Shown: positions 1 to 10,178, numbered from the stretch's first letter. The stretch is DNA of 64,000 nucleotides from Yamadazyma tenuis (GCF_029203305.1 NC_089461.1:2356001-2420000); one strand, 5' to 3'. Numbers and translations: made by a program. Notes: a model not told the origin generated them from the letters alone.

Positions 1-2
1 AC

Positions 3-1223
3 GAACAGATCGTTAAAGAAGGTCCTATTGACCAACACAAAACCCCTGCTGATATTCCAAATGATCCGTACCCCTTACTCGGTGACTTTGAATGGTATGA
101 TGTCAATTTGGATGATGACGTTGAGCTCGACGAGTTGTACCAGTTGTTGTATGAGAATTACGTTGAGGACGAGGATGCCACATTTAGGTTCAAATATAGC
201 AGAGAGTTTTTCAAATGGGCATTGAAGCCGCCAGGATGGAGAAAGGAGTGGCACGTTGGTGTTAGAGTCAAGACCAGTGGTAGGTTGGTCGCGTTTATTG
301 CTGGAACTCCGTGTACATTGAAGTTGACCAAGAGTAACAGTACCATCAAATCGGTTGAGATTAACTTCCTCAACATCCACAAGAAGTTGAGATCCAAGAG
401 ATTGGCTCCAGTCTTGATCAAAGAAGTCACCCGGAGAATCAATAAACAGGATATTTGGCAAGCTTTGTACACTGGTGGACAAGTGTTACCTAGCCCTGTT
501 TCAACTTGTCGTTACACCCATAGACCCATTAACTGGTCCAAATTGCATGATGTAGGATTTTCTCATTTACCTGAGAATCTGACTAAGGCTAAGATGGTTG
601 CTCATTATACGTTACCTAATGCCACCAACACTGCTGGTTTTAGAGAGATGTCTGGTAAAGACTTGGACCAAGTATTCGACTTGTTGACCAAATTCCAAGA
701 ACGTTACGAGTTGATCCAGGTGTTCACCAAGGACGAAATGAACCACTGGTTATTGGGTGGAGAGTCTGTTGGAGACTCAGGTAAGTCGAATGTCATCAAA
801 ACTTTTGTGGTGGAGAATCAAGATGGTAAAATCACCGACTTCTTCTCGTACTACTTGTTGCCTTTCACTGTGTTGAACAACCCCGACCATAATGAGCTAG
901 GAATTGCTTATTTATACTATTATGCTTCCGACTCGGTATGGGACTCGAATAACGGCGAAGATGAGAGTATTTACAAAAAGAGATTGAATTCGTTGATGCA
1001 AGACGTTTTGATTACGTCCAAGCAATTCGACGTCGATGTTTTCAACTGTTTGACTTCCCAAGATAATCCTTACTTCATCAAGCCTTGTAAATTTGGAAAT
1101 GGAGACGGATTCTTGAACTTTTACTTGTTCAATTACAAGACCTTCCCTATACATGGTGGTATCGATCCCAAGACCAAGGAAGTCACGGTTAAGAAAGGAG
1201 GAATTGGAACCGTGTTACTTTAA
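3..1223 (+). CDS. NMT1: Glycylpeptide N-tetradecanoyltransferase, 5' end cut by window edge
   Basis: N-myristoyltransferase, which moves myristate from myristoyl-CoA to the N-terminal glycine of target proteins such as Arf GTPases; cytosolic and essential in yeasts. The frame is open from base 3 and gives 406 residues, so roughly the first 45-60 residues, including the start codon, lie outside the window. Conserved blocks are visible: the EGPID segment near the left edge, [56 protein letters not shown] and the C-terminal [13 protein letters not shown] block. The chain ends in a short hydrophobic tail (GIGTVLL); in this family the C-terminal carboxylate takes part in catalysis. A CTG codon at 579-581 falls where S. 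cerevisiae has a polar residue. PWP1 follows on the same strand; the two are also neighbours in S. cerevisiae (YLR195C/YLR196W), though divergent there. Identity is certain. Confidence 0.96.
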   Translation, partial: EQIVKEGPIDQHKTPADIPNDPYPLLGDFEWYDVNLDDDVELDELYQLLYENYVEDEDATFRFKYSREFFKWALKPPGWRKEWHVGVRVKTSGRLVAFIAGTPCTLKLTKSNSTIKSVEINFLNIHKKLRSKRLAPVLIKEVTRRINKQDIWQALYTGGQVLPSPVSTCRYTHRPINWSKLHDVGFSHLPENLTKAKMVAHYTLPNATNTAGFREMSGKDLDQVFDLLTKFQERYELIQVFTKDEMNHWLLGGESVGDSGKSNVIKTFVVENQDGKITDFFSYYLLPFTVLNNPDHNELGIAYLYYYASDSVWDSNNGEDESIYKKRLNSLMQDVLITSKQFDVDVFNCLTSQDNPYFIKPCKFGNGDGFLNFYLFNYKTFPIHGGIDPKTKEVTVKKGGIGTVLL

Positions 1224-1382
1224 TTTCTTTATGCCACTTCAAGTGGACCGTACATATATTAGGTACTAGTTTAATAATACCCTACTAATCTGATCGTGGT
1301 CGCAGTGTTCTAATTCTGGCGAAGCTCATCTCACATCGCATTTGAAAAAAAAAATTGGTACAGCATCAACCTTTGAATCACA

Positions 1383-3062
1383 ATGTTATCTGCGTCTACG
1401 TGGGTACCAAGAGGCTACGCTGCTGAGTTTCCAGAGAAATACGAATTGGATGATGAGGAAATGGAGAGAATTACCGCCATGGCTAAACTCCAGCTTGGAG
1501 ATAATGCACATGAAGAAGATGAAGACCAAGAAGACACTCATAAGGCTCAAGCATTAAAAGAAGATATCGAGATTGATGACGACTTGAAAGCATATGACTT
1601 AGAAAACTACGATAACGATGAAGAGAGCGAAGGCGAAGATGTTACTATGTTACCAGGATTATCAGGGACCTCTGCTAAATATCATGAAGGTGAAGATGGA
1701 CAAGATCCATACTTGAGTCTTCCAACCCAAGAAGAAACCGAAGAAGACAAAAAAGAATTGCAAGTATTCCCATCTGATAACTTGGTGTTAGCCACCAGAA
1801 CTGAAGATGAAGTCTCTTACTTGGATGTCTATGTTTATGACGATGGTGCTGGTAATATTGGACCCGACGACATTGTAGATGATCCAGAATTACAAAAAGG
1901 TTACATGAGAGAATCCTCTTTGTATGTGCACCACGACTTGATGTTGCCAGCATTCCCGTTGACAGTTGAATGGATCAACTATAGGCCTGGCTCGGACTCT
2001 GAAGACAATATCGGTAACTTTGCAGCCATTGGTACGTTTGATCCCCAGATTGAAGTGTGGAACTTGGACTGTGTTGACAAAGCATTCCCCGATTTGATCT
2101 TGGGAGAACCTGAGCCTGCATCGGTGCCAACTGTCAAGAAATCTAAGAACAAGAAGAAGAAGAAGTCAAAGTCTCAACATGTAACAACCCACCATACAGA
2201 TGCAGTTTTGTCTTTAAGCCATAATAAGATCCACAGAAACGTATTGGCATCTACTTCTGCCGATAATACCGTTAAGTTATGGGACTTGAACACCGGTGTG
2301 GCTGTACGGTCATTCGATTCGATCCACTCCAAAAAGACTGTTTCATCATCGCAATGGCATCCTACTGAATCATCTATTTTATTGACCGGTGGTTATGATG
2401 GTACTTGTGGTATAACTGATGTAAGGTTGTCAGACGAATCAGAAATGACCAAATCATTCAAGGTTTCCTCGTCGGAAGAAGTCGAAGCTGTGAAATGGGG
2501 TATTAGTCCTGAAGTTTTCTACTGTGGAACCGATAGAGGTAATGTCTATTGTTTTGATGTCAGAAGGCCTGAACAACCTCTTTGGACATTACACGCTCAT
2601 GATGCTGGTATTTCTTCCTTAGAAGTCAACTACTATCTTCCTGGTATGTTAGCTACTTCTGCCATGGGTGAAAAGGTTGTTAAGTTCTGGAAGTACCCAG
2701 TGGATAGTGAATCTAAAAAGGGCCCTTCCATGATATTAAGTCGTGATTTCGGGGTTGGAAATGTCTTGTCTACCTCTTTCTCCAACGATATCGAAGTTGC
2801 TGGTAATATTGTTGTTGGAGGTGCTGCTGTTGGTTTGAAGATGTGGGATTGTTTGAACAATCGGTCTATTCGCAGCTCTTTCAAATCGGAATTAAAAGAC
2901 TTGCAAAAGCGTGCCAGAGAAGAGAGCGCTAAGCTCAATAAGGTGTCAAGAGTAGCTAGCAAATACCAAGGTGAGGAAAACTACAATGATAATGTCATCA
3001 CCATAGACCCAGATAGTTCTGAGTCAGAGGATGAAGATGAAGAATTGGAAGACGAAGCTTAG
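1383..3062 (+). CDS. PWP1: WD40 ribosome-biogenesis protein Pwp1
   Basis: Nucleolar WD-repeat protein needed for early 60S subunit assembly (25S/5.8S rRNA processing). 559 residues, close to the S. cerevisiae length. It begins at an ATG with the family N-terminus (STWVPRGYAAEFPEKYELDD). An acidic segment follows (about residues 30-125), then WD repeats from about 170 to 510 with clear WD/GH-type strands (TVKLWDLNTG, VVKFWKYP, LKMWD). A lysine-rich insert (about 245-260, KKSKNKKKKKSKS) looks like a nucleolar targeting stretch. The C-terminus is an acidic tail (DSSESEDEDEELEDEA). About 160 bp separate it from the NMT1 stop. Nothing looks broken. Confidence 0.95.
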   Translation: MLSASTWVPRGYAAEFPEKYELDDEEMERITAMAKLQLGDNAHEEDEDQEDTHKAQALKEDIEIDDDLKAYDLENYDNDEESEGEDVTMLPGLSGTSAKYHEGEDGQDPYLSLPTQEETEEDKKELQVFPSDNLVLATRTEDEVSYLDVYVYDDGAGNIGPDDIVDDPELQKGYMRESSLYVHHDLMLPAFPLTVEWINYRPGSDSEDNIGNFAAIGTFDPQIEVWNLDCVDKAFPDLILGEPEPASVPTVKKSKNKKKKKSKSQHVTTHHTDAVLSLSHNKIHRNVLASTSADNTVKLWDLNTGVAVRSFDSIHSKKTVSSSQWHPTESSILLTGGYDGTCGITDVRLSDESEMTKSFKVSSSEEVEAVKWGISPEVFYCGTDRGNVYCFDVRRPEQPLWTLHAHDAGISSLEVNYYLPGMLATSAMGEKVVKFWKYPVDSESKKGPSMILSRDFGVGNVLSTSFSNDIEVAGNIVVGGAAVGLKMWDCLNNRSIRSSFKSELKDLQKRAREESAKLNKVSRVASKYQGEENYNDNVITIDPDSSESEDEDEELEDEA

Positions 3063-3187
3063 AAACGATTAAACATTAATGTATACCGAATATACGCAAT
3101 AAACATACACTGTTTCATTAATATATACATACATACCACCTATGGGCTCTTTGTAACCTGTTTATAGTAAATAACGGTTCGTATGTC

Positions 3188-4786
3188 TCAATAATAGTCA
3201 TTAGCCTCGTACTCGGTGTTGCTTTCTTCATCATCAACGTCATTCAAGGAATCCATTTCTGCTTGATCATAATCAGCCTCGTTGAATTCAACATATCTAT
3301 TTCTTTTGAGTTCTACCTCATCATCTGAGTTTATGTCTTCATCGTCGGTTTCTTGAGCTTTGATTTCTTCGTCCTGTTCGTCTTCCTTTGCTTCCAACTC
3401 AATCTTGAGCTCATGCAAAATATCAAAACATTCAGCCAACAAAGCATTCAATGTACCTTGGCCTTCGGGAATTTGATTATTGATGATGAACTTGCCGTCA
3501 TTTCTTAAATTGTCTAATGAAGCCAACTTAAATTGGAACGGATATAATTCTCTCAAGTTGTTCAAACCATCAATTCTCTTTATATCCAAAAGACATCTTC
3601 TCACAGTGGATAATTGATTATGGATTGGTTGTAAAGACTCACTGACAGGCTCACTGCTTTCTAGTAATTTATAGATCAACGAGTAGCACCTTCTTAATAA
3701 ATATAATAATAATACCTGGATGCTTTTGAATTTCACATTTGTCTTGAGGGTGTTTGAAGAATTCAGTAAAATATCTAACCGGGTGGTTTCAATATCCTTC
3801 AACTCGTTTTGAAAGTTATACAAGTCTGTCTCTCTCAAGGTCCATCTTCTAGTAATCAAAAGGTTTTCTAAGTTCAACTTGATGTCAATCAATCGGTCAA
3901 TCAAACTCTTAAACTTTCTCATTTCATCTTGGCAGTTTTCATCCAATCCCAATTTACTGAACAATACGTTGAAACTCTTATCCTTATTGATATTGATATC
4001 CTTTATCAAGTTATTACAATCATCGAGTAATCCGTCCAATATGGGCCGGCTTCTGTCATCACAATTATTAAAATTCCCTTGTTCATCCCTCAAATCCTCA
4101 ACCCTTTTCAACTCGGCTTGGAATTTATCCGTGGAATCCTGGGCATTACTATCAATAACCAATCCTATCAACCCTTTCCTCAACGTCAATAAGCTGTTGT
4201 AGATAGACTTGACATCATCAGGGATATCCTTGATTTTGGCCGCAAGTTCATTGTATAGGTCCTGACATTTGTTATACTTCCTCCTGATATAGTTGATTTG
4301 TTCATTTTTTTGGGGAGTGGTATGGTCCAGATCTTCATCTTGACTATCATCCTGATAGTTATAGTCGTCAATGATACGCTTTATCTCCACCAATCTGTTT
4401 TCTATGGGGGTCAAATCGTCCATGGTGTATAACTTCCCATCCCTCAAGTGGGTCAACAACTTATAGACGGTAGACAAGGAGGAATAGGTGGCCGGAGCAA
4501 ATTTGGTCAATCCGCACGTGATGAAACACAAGGAGATCAACTGCCAGATGTCGTCGACCACCGAATCGTTGAGGTTGGGTAACTCGAGCTTCATTCCCTT
4601 GATTTCCTCATCTTTTCTGATGATAGATAACTCATTCAAGTGGTCTAAAAACTTATTATAGATGGCGTAAATTTGCTTGGAATCCAAGTATTGTCTCCGA
4701 TTATTCTTTAAATCTCCCAACTCCTGGTAGATAGCGTTAAATTCCGTGTTAAGAACCTTTTCATATTGTGGTAAAGTGTTCTTCAT
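3188..4786 (-). CDS. CUB1: UPF0662-family protein, YPL260W/Cub1-like
   Basis: 532 residues starting at an ATG (MKNTLPQYEKVLNTEF). Predicted soluble and largely helical, with many leucine and charged residues typical of coiled or bundled helices. No signal peptide or membrane segment is visible. A conserved-looking core, LISLCFITCGLTKFAPATY, sits at about residues 84-102, and the C-terminus is very acidic (about 460-532, many D/E runs). The pattern and length match my memory of the fungal UPF0662 family, whose S. cerevisiae member YPL260W (about 550 aa, CUB1) is nonessential and of unclear molecular function. No catalytic motif is seen. The family call is from recollection of the sequence pattern, so it is moderate. 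It is convergent with PWP1, with about 125 bp between the stop codons. Confidence 0.6.
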   Translation of the reverse strand: MKNTLPQYEKVLNTEFNAIYQELGDLKNNRRQYLDSKQIYAIYNKFLDHLNELSIIRKDEEIKGMKLELPNLNDSVVDDIWQLISLCFITCGLTKFAPATYSSLSTVYKLLTHLRDGKLYTMDDLTPIENRLVEIKRIIDDYNYQDDSQDEDLDHTTPQKNEQINYIRRKYNKCQDLYNELAAKIKDIPDDVKSIYNSLLTLRKGLIGLVIDSNAQDSTDKFQAELKRVEDLRDEQGNFNNCDDRSRPILDGLLDDCNNLIKDININKDKSFNVLFSKLGLDENCQDEMRKFKSLIDRLIDIKLNLENLLITRRWTLRETDLYNFQNELKDIETTRLDILLNSSNTLKTNVKFKSIQVLLLYLLRRCYSLIYKLLESSEPVSESLQPIHNQLSTVRRCLLDIKRIDGLNNLRELYPFQFKLASLDNLRNDGKFIINNQIPEGQGTLNALLAECFDILHELKIELEAKEDEQDEEIKAQETDDEDINSDDEVELKRNRYVEFNEADYDQAEMDSLNDVDDEESNTEYEANDYY

Positions 4787-4949
4787 TTCTTGGTAATGGT
4801 ATTCGAGGAAGTTTCAAAGTCATTCCATTTTCGTAGCGGTTTCTGATAAATTGGCCCGCGTGGTTCGAGCACGATCTCCGAAAACTCACTTGGATACCCC
4901 GGAGATATTTGATTTACACCAGTTAACTATATTCATTTGATTACTTAAA

Positions 4950-5987
4950 TTATAGACCGTCCGGGTTGGCCACCTGTAGGATTTTCCGAGAGTAGTCAGT
5001 TTCATCGGCCAAAGACCCTTCACTAAGTCGCCTTCTTCCCAACATTATTGGATTCAATCGCGGATCCACCAATTCGCCCGACCGCTGGTTGACATTATCA
5101 GAAGGATGTGTGAAAGGATTGGCCATGGGCATTTCAAGGCCGTTGGTCTTGGCCGACCTCTTGCTCTTACCGGTACCGTAGTTTCTATCTATTGAGCCGC
5201 CCATGGCGCCGGTGGGCTTATCGAAATATTCTTCTTCATCCTCATCGTCCTCTTCAGCCCGCTTGCGTCTGATAAAAAAGAATATCAAAAACCCGATTAT
5301 CGCCAACGCCGCCACGCCACCCACAACACCGCCAACAATGGGACCGATGTTTGACTTCTTCGAGTGCTCATCACTGTCTTTACTGGAGCTGGTCGAGGTG
5401 GCTGATGCTGATGCCGAGGTGGAGGTGCTTGAGGGTTCCATAGTAACGGTCTTCACCACGGCTGTGCCGGAGCCAGACGACGTGGTGACGATCTTGGTAT
5501 CGTCGGTACTGGAGGACGAGGGAGAGTCTGTCACCGAGCTGGCGTCAGACTCGTCTGACTGTGTGGTTTTGGTGTTGGTAGTGGACGAAGACGACGTCGC
5601 GCTTGATGATGGGGCCAGAAATGCGGTGCTCGAATCAGTATCGGCCACACTCGATGAAGAGTCTTCGCTGTCATCGGTGCCGGTTCCCGCATACAAACTG
5701 AAGGCACTGGCCCCTCCACAGTAGTCGGTACCATAACCGGTACACACGGTATCACATTCAGAGGAGTCCACCTCTTTGGAGGTGGGTTTTTTGCTGAGAC
5801 AATAACAGGTGTCACCGTTGGTAATCGCCACGTAGGGGCTGTTAGGACACTGGGTGGCACAGTACGACGACGTCTGGTACTGGTACAGGCCTTTATTGGT
5901 TCCGGAAACCGAAGAATAGCATCCCAACGATGAATCAGCGCTGACGAGAGCCATATACGTCAAAAACACAATCAATATGGACTTCAT
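4950..5987 (-). CDS. WSC-domain cell-wall integrity sensor (Wsc1/Slg1-like)
   Basis: Single-pass plasma-membrane sensor of wall stress that signals to Rho1/Pkc1 in the WSC family. 345 residues. The start is the ATG giving MKSILIVFLTYMALVSA, a clean signal peptide; the open frame runs on upstream, but that sequence has no membrane-protein character. A cysteine-rich WSC domain lies at about 24-105 (LGCYSSV, CATQC, CYCLS, CDTVC, DYCGG), then a Ser/Thr-rich stalk (about 110-205, probably O-mannosylated). One transmembrane helix (about 213-239, glycine/isoleucine-rich) is followed by a stop-transfer RRKR. The cytosolic tail of about 100 residues has an acidic cluster and ends in an ILQVANPDGL-like segment, as in Wsc1-type tails. 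I cannot choose between WSC1, WSC2 and WSC3 orthology, so no symbol is given. Confidence 0.87.
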   Translation of the reverse strand: MKSILIVFLTYMALVSADSSLGCYSSVSGTNKGLYQYQTSSYCATQCPNSPYVAITNGDTCYCLSKKPTSKEVDSSECDTVCTGYGTDYCGGASAFSLYAGTGTDDSEDSSSSVADTDSSTAFLAPSSSATSSSSTTNTKTTQSDESDASSVTDSPSSSSTDDTKIVTTSSGSGTAVVKTVTMEPSSTSTSASASATSTSSSKDSDEHSKKSNIGPIVGGVVGGVAALAIIGFLIFFFIRRKRAEEDDEDEEEYFDKPTGAMGGSIDRNYGTGKSKRSAKTNGLEMPMANPFTHPSDNVNQRSGELVDPRLNPIMLGRRRLSEGSLADETDYSRKILQVANPDGL

Positions 5988-6878
5988 AGTGTAGTTATGG
6001 GTAGGGCAGTGATGAAATGAATGGATCGGGGTTGATGATCCCGGGGTATGATATGAAAGGTCGTTAGTTCGTGATAATACAAAAGGTTCTGTTTTCCAGA
6101 AAGCTAGGTGATTTGGTATAAACAAATTTTTTTCCCTCACTGGCTCGTGTTTAAGATGGCAATGTGAGACTGAAAAGGGTGAAGGGTATGTTCTTTTCAA
6201 AGATAACGAGTGGAAAGGGTGCCCAGTCTGTTTATAAACAACGTGTTGAGAAGTTGAGAAAGAAAAAAACAGATATGATATATACTGATGTTCAAAAAAT
6301 TTCAAGTTGTTACCACCCCCTTTGGAATCTCGAGACGTGTGCAAAGTTGAAAGGGGCGAAAAAAGAAACCCCTACAGTCGATCGCCAATGCGCACCCTTA
6401 TTAAATGGGATATTTCACGCGACATTTTCTCTTCGTCTAGGTACATTAGTGTTGGTAGCGCGCATTTGGGGCGTGGTGGCCGGGCGTGCGCGACATTCAT
6501 ATAATAGAGGTGCATACTGGGGGATCCACTATGCCAGCGTTTGTGCCGGTAAAGCTGTAAGTTCCGAGAAAAAAATATATAACCCTCTGGATAATGGTTG
6601 TTGGTTCTGTCATGACCGTGGTCCATCGACGGCATCTGGATGTTCACACCTTTCATTTCCGCTCGAAATTTTTCGCATTTCGTGTTAGGCTTTGCTGCAC
6701 TTTTAGTCGCGTCGTGCATTGATCTAGACCTGGCCATAATCAACCGAGCATCAGCACTCATTGCGGATGGGGCTTGTAGGGGTGCGCAGCTTGTAATGTC
6801 GTCGGCTACACAATCACACACATACATTCGCTCACAGTAAGCCTGGCTCAGCTCAATATAATTATCTATAATTCTTCA
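5988..6878. promoter_or_regulatory. Upstream region of the WSC gene, no gene seen
   Basis: 890 bp between the WSC start (reading left) and the stop of the first acid phosphatase. No convincing gene is present; open frames here show no domain or compositional bias. Two CCCCT sequences, the core of the yeast stress-response element, lie at 6317-6321 and 6369-6373, about 330-385 bp before the WSC ATG. Their use in this species is inference. The stretch 6460-6500 is GC- and CpG-rich. Confidence 0.4.
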
Positions 6879-8225
6879 TTACGGGAAAAGTGGCGCATTA
6901 TATTCAACTTCGTCATAGTCCCAGTAGAACGTGAGCTCAGCCCGCTGCAAATCCCTATTATCACACTGGTCGTTATACTCCATGGACACGACTGGTTCTA
7001 GCATCGCCGAAACCTCTTGAAGACTACAGCTGAACCCTGGCCCGTACTTGCACCGCATGGGCAATACGCTGTCATTGAGTATTATCCTCACGTAGGTGTT
7101 TCCACCACACGCAAGCCTCTCAACTATGAGCCTTGTTGACTGGGGAATAATGTGACTTTTGGTGAACTGCCGGTCGAACTGAATCTCTTTTGCGTCGAGG
7201 TGGTCGGTGAACAATGAGAGTGCCGTGTACAATGTGACAAGGTCGTAGTCGTGCGTGAAGCTGATCCATAGTTTTTGTGGATTGGACTTATCGTGGAGAA
7301 GCTGGAGGAGACTTCTCACGAGCGGTGAGCCCGCTGCTTGCGAAAACCGGTTGCCGGCACCGACTTCGTGGTAGAGCAGCACATCTTTGTTGTATTCGTT
7401 CAGAACCAACTCATTGTTGGTAAAGATCCCGCACAACTGCGAATGGCCCTTGACATTGATCTCGTAGGCACATGCGTCAAAGAGATTTCCAATTTGTGTA
7501 TCGGAGATATTGAGGGTGGGATTCTCAACCTGGAGCCGGGTTCTGATCTGAGCAAAATGTCGAGTATATTGCTTGTACTTGGCAATTTTAGCTTGTTGGA
7601 AGCCCAAACATCCCTGGCGTGGTGTCAAAGAGTTGGCTCCGGTGCTGGAGTCCTCGCCCATGATGTTGAATTTGACTTTGCGTGTGTTGTACTCGTCGCC
7701 CATAAACCCTTTGATGAAATTCACACTTGTATCGTAACAACGACGTGAATTGGTGGAAAACACAGGGAAAATCGTCAGCGGGTCGTAGAGGTGGCCGTAA
7801 ATCCGCCTGAAACTCTCGCCATCTCTGTGAGCACTTAGACTGCCACTGTAAATGCTGTCACTATTGTTGAGAGTCACCTCCTGATCGAAGTTGTTGCTGT
7901 CAGTCACAAAGAATTCATATTGTGTGAGGAACTCTAGGGTGCCATTCAAAGACTGGCCCTTCAAGTGGTGGATGGTGGAGTTATACTCAATTCCGCTGTT
8001 GCCCGTGGGAAACCGCTCGCCGTGCCTTCCAATCAAATATGCCTGATCCACCTGGCACTGTGGAGGAGCTAAGGGAGAAATACCATACCCTGAGTACTGG
8101 AAGTATGGGCCCGAGCCGCCCAAGAAATTGAGGAGGTTATACTGTTCAGACGCCGCTAGTTCGGGAGTTGCCACATTCGGGTGATGCGGTAGAATCAATC
8201 CTGCAATCAACGATGTTAGTTTCAT
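6879..8225 (-). CDS. Secreted histidine acid phosphatase, copy 1 (PHO5/PHO11-like)
   Basis: Hydrolyses phosphomonoesters outside the cell to release phosphate (histidine acid phosphatase clan). The start is the ATG giving MKLTSLIAGLILPHHPN, a short signal peptide, for 448 residues; the frame continues upstream without a good start. The catalytic RHGERFP motif is present at about residue 70, and the proton-donor HD pair occurs in SFTHDYD at about residue 305. Several N-glycosylation sequons and about eight cysteines fit a secreted glycoprotein. It is a tandem paralogue of the next gene: 107 bp separate that gene's stop from this start, and this short promoter carries a CACGTT site. Phosphate-starvation induction through Pho4 is inferred from that site. 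Which S. cerevisiae PHO gene is orthologous cannot be decided. Confidence 0.9.
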   Translation of the reverse strand: MKLTSLIAGLILPHHPNVATPELAASEQYNLLNFLGGSGPYFQYSGYGISPLAPPQCQVDQAYLIGRHGERFPTGNSGIEYNSTIHHLKGQSLNGTLEFLTQYEFFVTDSNNFDQEVTLNNSDSIYSGSLSAHRDGESFRRIYGHLYDPLTIFPVFSTNSRRCYDTSVNFIKGFMGDEYNTRKVKFNIMGEDSSTGANSLTPRQGCLGFQQAKIAKYKQYTRHFAQIRTRLQVENPTLNISDTQIGNLFDACAYEINVKGHSQLCGIFTNNELVLNEYNKDVLLYHEVGAGNRFSQAAGSPLVRSLLQLLHDKSNPQKLWISFTHDYDLVTLYTALSLFTDHLDAKEIQFDRQFTKSHIIPQSTRLIVERLACGGNTYVRIILNDSVLPMRCKYGPGFSCSLQEVSAMLEPVVSMEYNDQCDNRDLQRAELTFYWDYDEVEYNAPLFP

Positions 8226-8245
8226 TAAGGGTATTTTTATCCACA

Positions 8246-8251
8246 CACGTT
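8246..8251 (+). promoter_or_regulatory. CACGTT, Pho4-like site upstream of acid phosphatase copy 1
   Basis: CACGTT on the plus strand, 21-26 bp before the ATG of the left phosphatase gene. CACGTT is one of the two core forms recognised by Pho4 in the S. cerevisiae PHO5 promoter. The site is unusually close to the start codon, so function is uncertain. Confidence 0.35.
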
Positions 8252-8332
8252 GATCAAATACTTCGCGATGTTGGCTGCAAATTTTCCAAACCAAGTAAAT
8301 TCTACGGATTTGGTTTATTGAATACAAAACTT

Positions 8333-9736
8333 TTAGTTAACAATTCTGGGAGCAGTGATATTATACGCCTCGTTTCCTTGCCAGTCCCAGTAGAATGTCA
8401 AGTCTTGAGGATAGTCGGGGTTAGGGGCACACACATCTTCCATGTCAAAGTCCCCAAACCTTTCTTCCACGTACTCTTCAAAGTCAGACAATTTACACGA
8501 AAAGCCAGGACCGCTGCTACAGCCCTTGATAGGTTTGACGGAGTTGTTGATGATGAATCTCACGTAGGACTCACCATCATTGCTGTAGCTGAACTTCTCA
8601 GTGATGACTCGGGCGCCCATAGGAATAGGATCAATATGGTGGTAGGTGTCAGTGAATCTCACTTGGTCGTTAGGCAAAGGCTCGATAGTGTCGAACAATC
8701 CCAACGCACTATGGAAAAGCTCGATATCGGTGTCATGGATAAAACTCAACCAGATTTTCTGTTCGTTATCGTCATCTTTCAATAACGCCAACGAAGCGTT
8801 CAATTGCACCCATCCAACGTATTTTGTCAAGTTATGGCCCGGGCCGGCCGAGTAATAGAACAGTAAGTCATTCTGGTAGCTGTTTGTCACATATTCGTCC
8901 TGGGTGAACAATTCACAAAAGGGTGAGGCCCCTTTCGCGTTCAATTCGTAGCCGCAAATTTGGATCAAGCTTTGAATATCAGCAGTGGTCAAATTCAACC
9001 CATCATTCTCATCCACCAATCTGTCCACAATCGTGTCTAAGTAGTCAGTAGGGAACTCTTTGACGAAGGCGGAGTTTGCACTGCTGTTGTAGTTGGTACA
9101 ACCCCATCTGGGGGTCAAGGTGTTGAAACCCTGGGTGGCATTTTCACTGATGACATTATACACATAGTAGTCCTTAGTGAAGTTGGCGCCCAAAAATCCC
9201 CTGGTGAAGAAGTCGGCCGTCTGGACCACTCTGGCACTTGCACCAGCAAACACCGGCAATATCTGCGAGTCGTTGTACAAAGAGTTGTATTTGCTTCTAA
9301 AAGTCGCACCCGCTTTCCAAGCAGTCTCAAATCCGCTGTAGGGTGAATCACTGTTAGCAGGAGTGGTCTCATACTCGTACAAGCCTTGGTCAGGAACAAA
9401 CCACTCGTAATCGTTCAAGAACGCCAATGGTCCCACAATTGTCTGGTTATAGCTCTGCAACCGGTCAATAATAGCTTCATATCCCAACCCCGCCAGTAAC
9501 CCAGGAAATCTTTCCCCATGTCTCATCAACAATTGAACCTGTTCCAAAGTACAATTGTCAGGCAAGTCAGTGGAAATCCCGTACCCCGAGAATTCTAAGA
9601 ACGGCCCAGCCCCCGACAAGTACTTGACGATATTGTACTGGCTGGTGGCTGCTAAGTCAGGGTTGGCCACTTGTCTGTAGACATCCAATGGTAAGCTCAA
9701 GAGACTCGAGAACAATGCTTTGGAAAGAGAAACCAT
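8333..9736 (-). CDS. Secreted histidine acid phosphatase, copy 2 (PHO5/PHO11-like)
   Basis: Paralogue of the gene to its left, 467 residues, starting at an ATG with signal peptide MVSLSKALFSSLLSLPL. The catalytic RHGERFPGL motif lies at about residues 72-80 and the HD proton donor is in SFIHDTD at about residue 340. N-glycosylation sequons are frequent (NQT, NDS, NFT, NAT, NSS, NLT), as expected for a heavily glycosylated periplasmic enzyme. Both copies share the NPDLAATSQYN- and FSGYGIS-type N-terminal blocks and the FYWDW/FYWDY C-terminal block. This copy keeps the more typical sequence, including the ANPDLAATSQYNIV block usual in yeast Pho5 proteins. Upstream are a TATA box and one CACGTT site, fitting a phosphate-repressible promoter. 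Confidence 0.92.
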   Translation of the reverse strand: MVSLSKALFSSLLSLPLDVYRQVANPDLAATSQYNIVKYLSGAGPFLEFSGYGISTDLPDNCTLEQVQLLMRHGERFPGLLAGLGYEAIIDRLQSYNQTIVGPLAFLNDYEWFVPDQGLYEYETTPANSDSPYSGFETAWKAGATFRSKYNSLYNDSQILPVFAGASARVVQTADFFTRGFLGANFTKDYYVYNVISENATQGFNTLTPRWGCTNYNSSANSAFVKEFPTDYLDTIVDRLVDENDGLNLTTADIQSLIQICGYELNAKGASPFCELFTQDEYVTNSYQNDLLFYYSAGPGHNLTKYVGWVQLNASLALLKDDDNEQKIWLSFIHDTDIELFHSALGLFDTIEPLPNDQVRFTDTYHHIDPIPMGARVITEKFSYSNDGESYVRFIINNSVKPIKGCSSGPGFSCKLSDFEEYVEERFGDFDMEDVCAPNPDYPQDLTFYWDWQGNEAYNITAPRIVN

Positions 9737-10178
9737 ATTTGGTGGATTGAGTTCAACCGGGGATTTTTTCTAGGTATTTATAGTGCGTTGCAGCCCCTGA
9801 TTCACTGGGGGTATTGGTATATAGGGGAAAACGTTTTTATCATTATAGCTCGTTCAGGCCGCTCGCGCGGTGCCTATGCAGGTCCCAGTTTATTTCAGCT
9901 AATTAGGTGCAGCAAAACCACGTTGTTGGGGCGTAGAGAGCGGAGTTATTGTTGGCCCTACTTGTTGAAATACGAATTATAGTGTGCGGGGATGTGAGTT
10001 TATGGGTCTATGGGTCTATGTGCATATATATGGTGAGACATGTTTTTTTGTGTTGGGGCCCCAGTCATTTGTCTCCCCCCAGTCCACCAGCCAATGCAAC
10101 GTGCAGCAATCCCATTGTGCGTATGGGTTGCATCCCAAAATCGGATAGTGGGAGCCGATAACTCTTTTTGGCAGTATC
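9737..10178 (-). promoter_or_regulatory. Promoter of acid phosphatase copy 2 and RQC2 3' flank
   Basis: 442 bp with no gene. On the minus strand TATAAATA occupies 9775-9782, about 40 bp before the ATG. A Pho4-like CACGTT (plus strand 9919-9924) lies about 185 bp before it. A short repeat (tatgggtc twice, about 10000-10018) and a pyrimidine-rich tract (10069-10083) are also present. Confidence 0.5.
9919..9924 (+). promoter_or_regulatory. CACGTT, Pho4-like upstream activating site of copy 2
   Basis: CACGTT at the distance from the TATA box (about 140 bp) expected of a yeast upstream activating sequence. Known: Pho4 binds CACGTG/CACGTT. Inferred: phosphate-starvation control here. Confidence 0.45.

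Noticed and set aside
5203..5724. 173-codon open frame antisense to the WSC gene
   Set aside because: It is the mirror of the Ser/Thr-rich stalk codons; Val/Asp/Ser bias with no domain is what such a shadow gives.
4950..6344. Longer 464-codon version of the WSC protein
   Set aside because: The extra N-terminal part lacks membrane-protein character and would bury the obvious signal peptide starting at 5987.
6164..6688. 174-codon plus-strand frame in the WSC promoter
   Set aside because: No ATG-initiated similarity, odd composition, several overlapping frames of similar size; reads as chance.
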